Assembly: GCF_020379485.1 (NCBI RefSeq)
Contig: NC_063452.1
Location: 41,531,148-41,595,147, forward strand
DNA from: Brassica napus
Lineage: Eukaryota; Streptophyta; Magnoliopsida; Brassicales; Brassicaceae
Direction of reading: 5' to 3'
DNA length: 64,000 nucleotides
Position 1 is the first letter of the stretch. Every line of letters starts with the position of its first letter. Shown one piece after another: positions 47,001-55,330 of this stretch. The position numbers and the translations under genes were made by a program. The notes beneath the pieces were generated by a model that was given only the letters and a program-made list of their open reading frames with translations, was not told the origin of the DNA and searched no databases.

Positions 47001-50000
47001 CCCCTCATGAACATACTCATAATTTCGTAGTGCTTAGGACAGTGGAGCCTTAATTATTTTAGTGATTTTCCCTTTTGTGTACTTATAACGCATTGTGAGA
47101 TTTTATGGGATCACTTTTGTGCCTTAATTAATTTTTCATCATGTTTTGGATCAAGATGGCTAATCTGGTCATGCCATAAGTGTTTATTTCGTGTTGAACC
47201 ATACTGGTTACCATGGCTTTATGCCTCTTTCATACTGATCCTTAGCATAGAATAAATCTGTAGAAAATATGAGTATAGGCATTCATAATGCTTTTAGGCG
47301 ATTTTTCAAAAATCTGAAAGGAATCGTATTTTCTTTGCTCACTGGTTCAATGTAGAATGTTATAAATCTTTATAACTCAATGGGTCTGAATAATGTCGTG
47401 TCTTTTGCCATTGTCAGTACCAATTAATTGATTTCAAGTGATTGTAGGAAGGTAAAGTTGAACCTATACAATCAAGATGAAGTTAAATCTATGCGAGAAA
47501 TCAATCTATCAGTGAACTGACTCATTAGTCTACACCCAACAATTGATTTTATGTGATTGCAGGAAGGTAAAGTTAAACCTATACAATCAAGGTAAAGTTA
47601 AACCATGCATGAAATCAACTATCAGTGGACTGATTATCCTTTTATTAAGGTTTTATTTGTTATTTAATCAAGAATCATCAAGCAAGACCAAGCAAGATAA
47701 TATATAAAAACAAAATCGTTTTTATTATTTCAATAACATAAATGAATAACAAATAAATCAAATCAGATATGAAAACATAAAATCAGAATGTCGGAAAATT
47801 ATTCAATGTATAATCCGACCTCATGGTCCATGAGTGTCCACTCGGAATCCTCCTCAGATCTCTTCTTATCAAATGTGGTTTTATTAGCTTCAGGGATTTT
47901 CATCTCACTGTCTAGTACTTCATAATATATCTCCATGATGTCATTAAACCGTCTGATGTTATCCATCCTTTTCTGCTTCTTTTGCTCAATGTCTAATAAA
48001 TATGAGAACATGTCATAATAGGTGGTGAAACCTTTGGCCTGATGTGATAACAACACTTCCTCTGAATGGAATGTGTCACGAGTTTTGTTTAACAAATCCT
48101 CGTTTGTTACCAATTCACCACATAGTCTAAGAATATAGGTGATTCTCATAAGATCAGAGTGATAATTGTCGATAATTGTCCACGGATTCATAATCCTGGA
48201 ACCTTAGAGCTTCCCATTTTTTCTTGGATTCGTGCAACAATGGCTCACAGAATCTAGAATTCAAAAATGACCAGAGATTATGAGGATCATTAACATATCC
48301 AAACTCGTCTCTTAGGTCCTCACAGAGATGGTGTCGCATAATCATTATGGCTCTGTGTCTTTCACACGCAAGGGTGTCATTGCCATACTTGATGCACTTC
48401 CCAAGTCCTCTAGACTTCAAGACGGCTGAAGTGTTTATAGCCCAATCAAGATAATTATCTCCAGAGAGATCAAGGGCTTTGTAATCTGAGGGTATGAAAC
48501 TCGACATCTGAAATCATTATTCAAAACAGGTCTTAATCAAATAATCTTTTTGAAATTTTTCATGCTTCATATCAATGCCACACACGGACCAAAAGAAATT
48601 TTTTTTCTAAATGATACATTTTCTTAAAACCATACGGTTTAAAGTGTGGATCAATGTATTTTTCAGATTTAAGGTCCTCTTATTTCAAACACAAGGTTTC
48701 AAGGCCTTTAGGGATTCTATCTTAGATGATCAGGAAAATGTTCCATATTTTCTTCATCCCATTGGATCGGATCATTTAGTATAATGATTTTTTTTTTCAG
48801 TTCATATCAGATTGCTTGAAAACTATGAATGATTTATATCCCTAACAGTCGAGATTTCATGTTCAGTATGCAATATTAGTATGCAAACAATATGCAATCA
48901 AGCAAACCAATTCAATCATGAAATCAGGTTAGGGTTTTCGAAAAATATACCATATATTTATTATTATTTTTTTCGAAAAATAATCAAATCAGAAATTATT
49001 GTGACTTAAAAAAAATAAATCAGGAAGATTTGATTTATTCAAGCAATTTATTATATACTTTTCGATTTAAAAATAAATATATTTTCTCAGATATATCTCT
49101 GATATTTCGATTTTAAATATTAAAAAAATATTTTTTTCATTCCTACTCAAGTTCTAGTCGTTATCAATCATCAGGAAAACAAATTTCTCAGACAAGAACA
49201 GGAGGTAAAACCTCGGATTAATTTATGAAACCATGATCAGATTTTCAAAAAAAATTATGTAACATGCAGTCGTTAACAGTTCTAGTTGATTCAGATCAGA
49301 TAAGAACATTAAACAGGACAATAATGATAAGTTTAAGCAAGTAACAGTCGGTTTCTTTCAACATATAGCAGTCAGATTTAAAAAAAAAATTGTTTAACTT
49401 TCAATCCTAAACAGTTTTAATGTGAAACTATCATCAGGAAAAGTTTTAAACAATTTTAAAATCAGTTTCAGATTAAGAACAAGTTCAAAACAAGTTCAGG
49501 TTCAAGATTTTAAAGAGTTTATGGTTTCTGGTTTTATTTTATTTGCAGAGACATGTTGCTAAATATAGCTACATGGCTGCGGATGGGGGTATTTAATACT
49601 TTATGGGTTTTAGATGAGTTTTCGATGATACCTGAAAACTTTTGATGGGTTGATCGGTCTATCAGTTAGAGATCTTCCTGGTTAGCTGATGGATTGCTCG
49701 GAATTATTGTTTTTGTTGCTACTTGTTGGAATAGGAGACTGGTATATGGTTGAGAGAGATTTTGGTTTCTGGAACAAATTTTCTGCCTGTATAGTAGCTG
49801 AGCGTGGGGGCGCATCCGAACTCCGATTGATGCGGGGTTAGCGGCGTTGGCTTCGTCTCGTCAAGAGCTTTAATTTGGTATCTGGCTTGTCGTCTGGATC
49901 CACCGGAGTTGAGGGATAGAGCTGTTTGAACTTTGTCGGGAATTAGGGTTTTTACTGCTCGGATTTATTTCTGGTTTTTAGGGTTAGGGTTTATGAGAGC

Positions 50001-51522
50001 AACGTCGTGCTGATAACGTGTTGTAAATGAAGTGTTGGGGAAATACTTCTGTTATCATTACTGTCGACCAGAAGGTCCATATATATACAAGGTATTAGAC
50101 CGTCATAAGGTCATGTTTATCCTAACAAGATAAAGATAAGGATAAACACTATGTTACAGATATACATGGAATATATACTAGATAAACACATAGTCTCTGA
50201 TTGTCTTTATCATGTCCCGGATTGGACCTACAGTACGGGCTGGTCCATGGTCGATCATCATTTGGTTTATAACATCTTCACCTTTATTTGGCCTTCTTTT
50301 CTTTTTAGTCAACTCATTTAATTGTTTTCAATTATGAGATAATTTGTAGTACTCAGCGCTAGAGTTTTTTTTCAAACCCTATATATGTATAGTATTCTAA
50401 AAAAAAAAACAGTTACAAATATTCAAAACTAAATTTTGAAAACCTTTTTTTTTTTGACTAAAATTTTGAAAACCTTATATCATAACATCAAATGAAAATG
50501 AGTCATTTTGCTTAGGTCTGAATAAATAGGATCATGCATGCATAATCATTTTTATCTAGTAGCAAATAACACGTAGTTTCACTTTGAGAGAGAACCGCCG
50601 ATCGGAGAACAAACAAATTAACCCAGTGCCAATGGCAATCTTATAACAATTCATATTAGAGAATATATAGTTTGTTTATTCAGCTGATCTATGTTGGTTT
50701 AGTACTTGGTTTACTTTGGTTTATGATCTCACTTGCATTTAAGCACACTTGTGTTCTACATTTCAATCAAATGAAGGAATTAACATGATTCTCTCTAGAA
50801 TCTAACGATTTATTGAATAATTATAGGGAAACCTTCGAAAGCTAGAGGATTCAGATCCATCTAGTAATAAAAGATGTGTAAAAATGATGTAGTTACTATT
50901 TTCGTGTCTTTGGTTTCCACCAGAAACATTTTCTTACTACTTACATAAACTTTAGCACTGGGCCAGCCGAACACTACTAAAAATTCGGATAATCTTCAAT
51001 TCTACTTATTTTAAAGAACACAATTTTTTTTTTTGTCTTTGATTACTTTCTTTAATCATTTTTTATAATTTTTCAGCTATTCCGAGAAAACTCGGTTATG
51101 CAATAGCCATCGGTGCAGGGATCCCAGGAACTTTAATCCTCTTCGGTGTTTTCTGTTTCGTTTACAGCAAAATTAACGCCTTCATCAAACGACGCCATCT
51201 TATCTCGCATCCAGAGATCAACAACACTCAAGCCCACTCTTCTCAGTCCAGTATCATCATAAAGGGTTTAGATGGGTCTACTATAGATTCATATCCAAAA
51301 ATAGTGTTAGGTGAAAGCAAAAGGTTACCCAAAATAGACGATGTCACATGTGCCATTTGTCTCTCAGAGTATGAGCCCAAGGAGACGCTTAGGACAATAC
51401 CATTGTGCCAACACTGTTTTCACGCCGACTGCATCGATGAGTGGCTGAAACTAAATGGGACTTGTCCCGTGTGTCGAAACTCTCCCGAGCAGATTTTGCC
51501 ATCTGAAAACGTTAATTCTTAG
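38056..51522 (+). CDS. RING-H2 E3 ligase of the ATL20/21/22 type, split by a 12.3-kb intron
   Basis: Exon 1 (38056-38764) ends CCAG|GTAACT. Exon 2 (51077-51522) follows TTTTTCAG. They join in frame to 384 residues. Exon 1 gives a signal peptide (about 1-26), a Cys-rich GUB_WAK_bind domain (CRNGDPIIRFPFRL, CGYDKGFDLTC) and a WAK-associated region ending near CGIKSNSSREIICSD. Exon 2 gives a membrane helix (about 243-270, YAIAIGAGIPGTLILFGVF) and a RING-H2 finger near 341-383 with all eight ligands (CAIC, CQH, H, C, CPVC). Such proteins are transmembrane ubiquitin ligases with an extracellular wall-binding-like domain. A remembered relative is At5g53110. The intron holds a MITE, four chained TIR elements, captured gene pieces and a 6.1-kb Copia. 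Whether it is still spliced is unknown. Confidence 0.85.
39200..39637 (+). mobile_element. MULE-like MITE with telomere-like core, copy 3, 3' truncated
   Basis: It starts GAGAAAATGACTAGGATAAC like copies 1 and 2 and has the same TTTAGGG-like core (about 39340-39520). It breaks off after GTGACATAAACTTAAAA, so the last 25 or so bases and the right target repeat are missing. It lies in the RING-H2 gene intron. Confidence 0.75.
39960..40085. repeat. perfect 63-bp tandem duplication
   Basis: The unit beginning TTTGATTCTTTAACATCTGA occurs twice head to tail with a period of 63 bp and no mismatch that I can see, which implies a recent event or an assembly duplication. Confidence 0.85.
40251..41615. 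mobile_element. TIR element A of the TTA-linked chain (Harbinger-like)
   Basis: The terminal inverted repeats are GAGCATCATTATCC and GGATAATGATGCTC. TTA lies at both sides (40248-40250, 41616-41618). A 3-bp TTA duplication is the hallmark of PIF/Harbinger or Tourist-type elements. The interior is not simple MITE sequence. At 40370-40780 it holds a GC-richer, CT-rich leader-like stretch followed by GT/AG-bounded exon-like segments (near 40859-40925 and 41103-41158), so it may carry a captured gene start. No conserved protein was recognised. Confidence 0.7.
42065..42370 (-). pseudogene. captured N-terminal fragment of a DUF4220 protein
   Basis: A minus-strand ATG at 42370 opens MAADTIPKDVKNLWEEWNIR, followed by two hydrophobic stretches separated by SPSRKRTSGK and the words LLADWSANYTIGQIS. 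This is the typical start of plant DUF4220 membrane proteins. It breaks off after about 75 residues into an acidic, unrelated tail and a stop, so only the first fifth or so of the usual protein is present. It lies inside TIR element B, which supports gene capture by the element. Confidence 0.7.
42543..43114 (-). pseudogene. captured three-exon fragment of an unidentified gene
   Basis: Minus-strand exons 43019-43114, 42706-42766 and 42543-42616 have GT/AG borders and one continuous frame of about 77 codons starting MGFPNKLGKWIAEKAQKNK and ending GVDMRPPLVAE. The final donor leads into the DUF4220 fragment without a matching acceptor that I can identify. Upstream (about 43120-43500) lies leader-like sequence. 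The protein family is not recognised. Preserved splice sites and frame suggest recent capture or continued expression. A hAT MITE has inserted in the last bases of the first exon. Confidence 0.55.
42845..43018. mobile_element. hAT-type MITE with 8-bp target duplication
   Basis: A 174-bp element with ends CACGGCCGGCCCTGGG and, inverted, CAGGGCCGGCCCTGAG. The 8-bp direct repeat CTTGTTTA flanks it at 42837-42844 and 43019-43026. The interior holds repeated GGCCCC words. It is nested in TIR element B. Confidence 0.9.
43633..43877. mobile_element. TIR element C of the chain (MITE)
   Basis: The ends are GGGCATCTTCATCGCA and, inverted, GAGCATCTTTATCCCA. TTA flanks are at 43630-43632 and 43878-43880. 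At 245 bp and non-coding, it is a Tourist/Harbinger-like MITE. Confidence 0.75.
43881..44147. mobile_element. TIR element D of the chain, near-perfect hairpin MITE
   Basis: The ends are GACCAACTCCAACGG and, inverted, GAGCACTTCCAACCGG. TTA is at both sides (43878-43880, 44148-44150). Most of the element folds on itself: GGTATAAGTATTTGTAGGGT on the left pairs with ACCCCACAAATACTTATACC on the right. It includes AT microsatellite sequence. A related fragment is at about 59270. Confidence 0.75.
44169..44424 (-). repeat. 3' LTR of the minus-strand Copia element
   Basis: It runs from TGTTGTAAATG to TTATAACA on the plus strand and pairs with 50019-50274. Confidence 0.93.
47421..47640. repeat. two diverged tandem units inside the Copia element
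   Basis: The unit containing AGGAAGGTAAAGTT, ACCTATACAATCAAG and GAAATCAA...CTATCAGTG occurs at about 47430-47520 and again at 47535-47630. It is non-coding and lies just downstream of gag in element orientation. Confidence 0.65.
47799..48507 (-). pseudogene. Copia gag, frameshifted by a 10-bp duplication
   Basis: The minus-strand frame starts MSSFIPSDYKALDLSGDNYL, typical of plant Copia gag (UBN2/DUF4219), and reads to about 48175. There ACAATTATCG and ACAATTATCA lie side by side and shift the frame. The protein continues in the next frame (LMRITYILRLCGEL) to a stop at 47799. The CCHC knuckle expected in a full gag is absent, so the product is also C-terminally short. Confidence 0.8.
50019..50274 (-). 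repeat. 5' LTR of the minus-strand Copia element
   Basis: Directly inside it, read on the minus strand, is CGTTATCAGCACGACG at the primer-binding position. Confidence 0.93.
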
Positions 51523-51815
51523 TTAGTCACTCTTGTTATTTTTTTTGTGCGTCGTTTGTAAGTAGTTTATATCCTATACTAATAACTGAAGCAGGGCTTT
51601 CCCCCAGAATTCCGCTGTTTACATTATTTTGAAATCATTTTTATACAGTTACAAATCATTAGTTTTTATCGTTAGCTTTTCTTCGTCAACATTTTAGTTA
51701 TATAGATAACATACATATATTATGTAGAATTTCCACATCCAACTAAAGTCATTAGTATTGAATTACTCCTATTACTAAAGAATACACAAATTCGACAAAC
51801 GAACAAATTTTATTG

Positions 51816-52249
51816 GGCAAATCTCTAAAATAGCACATTTCTAAGTTTATATCACAAAAATAGCACTCAAAAACTAAAATGACCAAAATAGCACCTTTCT
51901 AAGTTTATCCTTTGAAAATTTTAATTTTTTTTATTTTTCAAAATTTGAAATCTTATCCCCAAAACCTCATTTCTCAACTCTAAACCCTAAACCCTAAACT
52001 CTAAACCCTAAACTCTAAACCCTAAACCCTAAACTCTAAACCCTAAACCCTAAAATCTAAACCTTAAACCCTAAACTCTAAACCCTAAACCCTAAACCCT
52101 AAACTCTAAATCCTAAACCCCACCCTTTAACTCTAAACCCTAAGTTTGTGACTTTTGATAAAATATTAAGTGCTATTTTTGTAACTTTTGACCTTGAATG
52201 CTAGTTTGGGAACATAAACTTGATTTAGTGCTATTTTTGTCTTTTTCTC
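51816..52249 (-). mobile_element. MULE-like MITE with telomere-like core, copy 4 (inverted)
   Basis: It reads GGCAAATCTC at the left and CTTTTTCTC at the right, the reverse complement of copies 1-3. The core (about 51980-52140) is a CCCTAAA-type array. Flanks AATTTTATTG (51806-51815) and AATTTTATTA (52250-52259) match at 9 of 10 positions. It lies about 290 bp past the RING-H2 stop codon. Confidence 0.85.
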
Positions 52250-52317
52250 AATTTTATTAGTAAATACAAGATTACAAAGTCAATATTCAGAATTCCGAAA
52301 AGTTATTAAATAAACAG

Positions 52318-52498
52318 ATATATGCACCATATATTAAAAAGTATGATATAAAAATGAATTTAACGATGCTTTAGGGAGAGTAGCTTTACTCGCTAATAGA
52401 AAATCATATATATGCATCATATATTAAAAAAATTACAATATAAAAGATGAATTTAACGATGCTTTCGGAAGAATAACTTTACTCGCTAATAGAATATT
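52318..52498. repeat. tandem duplication, about 90-bp unit
   Basis: GAATTTAACGATGCTTT and TTTACTCGCTAATAGAA occur in the same order in two adjacent units, with a few substitutions and small indels. It is non-coding. Confidence 0.75.
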
Positions 52499-52719
52499 CA
52501 ATCCGTTATTTTTTTCCATGTATTAACATTTCCTTGATGCAAAGTGTGTGTTTTACTAGCAACTTTTAGATACAAGAATTCATAATAAGACCCTTCCAAC
52601 AGAATTTTGCATTGACTTCAGCTTTCCTGATTGCAAAAATGATCTTGTTTGCCATTAGTTGATATGGTAACCGCTTTCATTACACCAATATTGTAAAGCG
52701 ATTCACTAATTAATTATTC

Positions 52720-53010
52720 TTATTTGATTTCTCTTCCATGGTTGTGTCCAGAGACTAGAAACACCACACAACAATTAGTCAACGGATAATTAGTGCCAAA
52801 ATCCGCTGGTAGTGGCAATGACCCTTTAACATGATTTGGTAAAGACGACATAAGAGAGAAACTAGTATCAATATTTTCTTGCAAACCCAGTGGTTGTTCC
52901 ATATATAACCTTCCACTTTCATACATCTCTTCACTATTTATAACCCATAATCTCAAATGGGAAGTATCTTCGCTACCGTATAAGCACGTACCTTCATTTG
53001 ATAGATAAAC
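52720..53010 (-). other. unrecognised minus-strand open frame
   Basis: The frame is open from about 53010 to the stop at 52720. It includes LYGSEDTSHLRLWVINSEEM and ends GHNHGREIK. The composition looks protein-like, but I cannot name a family; an F-box-associated or retroelement-derived fragment are guesses. It borders the old Copia remnant that hosts the CACTA element. Confidence 0.25.
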
Positions 53011-53149
53011 AATGCATCATTATGCAATGGACAACGAAGGTTCTCCAGCGTAACTGATGATGATATATGTTTAAGGTAAAATATATTCTTGTATTTTAAA
53101 CAAAATGAGGGTTACAACATACTAAGACTTATATATTCACTACAAGAAA

Positions 53150-53575
53150 ACACCGGTATTCCGACGACAAATATCGTTGGTATGTACTCGGAATACCGAC
53201 ATACCGACGAGAATGGTCGTTGGAAATTTCTCGTCGAACAGTAAAATTTCCTCGGAAAATTCTGAGGGAATACCGAGAATTAAAGATTCCGAGGACATTC
53301 CGAAGAAACATTTCCTAGGACTGTTCGTCGGTATCTCCTCGGATATTTCCGATGGAACGGTCCTCGGAAACATTCTGAGAGAAAAGAGGTATCGGAATAT
53401 TCCGACGAACTTCGGCCATCGGAATATTCCGAGAAATCTTTGCCGTCGGAATATTCCGAGGAAGTGTATCCGTCGGGATATTCTTCCTCGGAATATTCCG
53501 AGGAGATATGCCCTCGGAATATTCCGAGGAAGTTGTCGTCGGAATATCCCGAGGGATACACTTCCTCGGAATATT
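53150..53575. repeat. CACTA left subterminal palindrome array
   Basis: There are many copies of a motif close to CCTCGGAATATTCCGAGGA, each a perfect or near-perfect dyad, at intervals of about 20-40 bp. In En/Spm elements such arrays bind the TNPA-type protein. A poly-T/A-rich block (53580-53700) follows. Confidence 0.9.
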
Positions 53576-53786
53576 CCCAAAAATAATTTTTTTTTTAAAA
53601 TTAAAAATAATTTTTTTTTAAAAATTAAAAATAATTTTTTAAAAAAAATTAAAAATTTATTTTTTTTAATTGAAATTCGAAAATATAAAATTAAAATTGA
53701 AATAGAAAACATATTAGATAATATTCAAAGTTGTACATACCAAAATAAAACATTCAGAGTTTTTGAAAAAAAAAAGAAAGAAACTA

Positions 53787-55330
53787 CGGGAACTGCTCGT
53801 TCGGGTACATCCTCTTCATCATCTCCATCATTTGCTCGTTCTGCTTCCTCGTTGCCTCCCATCCCGCCTCTTGATCCGCCATCTTTTGCTCCAACGCAGC
53901 TATGCGGTCATCTTTGTCCTTCAACAGGTCCATAAGCACTTCTGGATCAACATAGGGCTGTGGTGCAGAAGGAGGAACCGACCGGGCTCTACGACCCAAA
54001 CCGACCAAACGTCCCTTCTTCTTTGGAACCGACTGAAATAGAAAATAAACAAATTTAAATAATAGAAAAGATGATAAAATGAAAATAAAGAAATAAATGA
54101 ATTGAACTTTTTTATAAAAAAAATACCGATTCAACGATTTCGTTGATTCGAATCCGGGATAAGTTGGTCGAAGCCGTCGAAGTGGCGTCCAGGTCGGTTT
54201 GAAGCTGAGATAGACGGGTCTCTTCGTCTTCCTTCTGAGTTTCGATCACGCTGAGCACATCCCTCACAACACCATCATCAATCTCCCCGGTGTGCTTGTT
54301 TGTATGCGACGTCTTCATTAGGATGAAATCATCAACCGGCTCGCCATCATTTTCATCCGCCTTGAAAAAAACAAAAGTTAAACAAACATTAGAAATTAGA
54401 AGAAATGCATAAAAAATAAAATAAAAATACTTAAATAATTAAAAAAAAAAAGATTGAACTTACCAAGCGATCCCCCAGAGTGGCAACTCCTTCCAGACCG
54501 TGCTGTTGATCGACTTCGGGACCTTTTAATAAAAAAAATAAAAAATAGTTTAATAAATCCAAAAATAGTTTAATAAATTCAAAAAATTGTTTAATAAATT
54601 AAAAAAAACCTGGTTGATGAGCTACTTCTGCTTCCACTCGTAGATCTACTTTCCATAGTTGTACATAACTTTATGGACGAAGGCATCACGGATAAAGTTC
54701 GTGTGATCGGGATTCCAGGTGAACTCTTGCTGAAAAAAAAAACACAATTTGTAGAAATTTTATATTAAAGATTAAAAATATAAGTTAAAAAATTAGAATA
54801 CTTACCGCAAACTGACGAAACCACATCTCCTGGTCCTCGGCAGGGAAGTGAGTGAAAGTCGGATATCCCTTGCTGAGGTTCGAGTACATCATATTGTTGA
54901 TCCATGCGCTGATCCCGTTCCCGGATCGGTTGAACCTAATATAAGAAACAATTTATTAATAATGAATCAAATTTTAATGAAAGAAAAAAAAGACTTTTAA
55001 TTACCATGTTTGACGTCGTCCCTTTGGACACGGAGTGAGATAGGGAAGATGCTCACGACTGGGCTGTTGAACCAACTGGGCAACAGTCATCACTCCCGGA
55101 ACGACTGGAGGAGCAGGAGGGGGTGCAGCAGTAGGAGGGGGTGCAGCAACGGGAGGGGGTGCAGCAGCGGGAGCAAAAACCGGAGCGGGAAATGAAGAAT
55201 CCCGACAGTGGCTGCTCGACCCCCGAGAGTGGCTGGACGAACCCCGAGAGTGGCTAGACGAACCCTGAGAGTGGCTCCCCGTACCACTACGACCTCGGCC
55301 TGAGAAGCAAGAATGAAAGGATCATAATAT
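53787..55330 (-). pseudogene. CACTA second gene (Transposase_24/TNPA-like), with stops
   Basis: On the minus strand a Ser/His/Arg-rich start (27-bp tandem units near 55200-55285) is followed by a Pro/Ala-rich segment. The conserved part contains TPCPKGRRQTWFNRSGNGIS and ends YPTFTHFPAEDQEMWFRQFA. The next exon reads EFTWNPDHTNFIRDAFVHKV. TAG codons then occur where the family continues (near 54640 and 54615). The last exons include a coiled-coil-like tail (LLKDKDDRIAALEQKMADQE) ending at 53787. Related proteins bind the subterminal repeats. Confidence 0.7.

Larger units (their letters stand above)
44169..50274 (-). mobile_element. complete Ty1/Copia element with little coding capacity
   Basis: The LTRs of 256 bp at 44169-44424 and 50019-50274 differ at about 10 positions by eye (near 96 percent identity). 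Perfect 5-bp target repeats TCTTC lie at 44164-44168 and 50275-50279. Orientation is minus: gag lies near the 50-kb LTR, and a purine tract (CAAGGGGGAG) abuts the LTR at 44425. Only gag is recognisable; the 44425-47780 interior shows no clear integrase or reverse transcriptase, so the element looks non-autonomous or heavily replaced. It lies within the RING-H2 gene intron in antisense orientation. Confidence 0.92.

Noticed and set aside
53140..53935. Overlapping open frames of 93-252 codons on both strands at the CACTA left end
   Set aside because: They arise from the repeating palindrome array, which lacks stops in several frames. The repetitive peptides (NIPRN, GIFRG-like) are not proteins.
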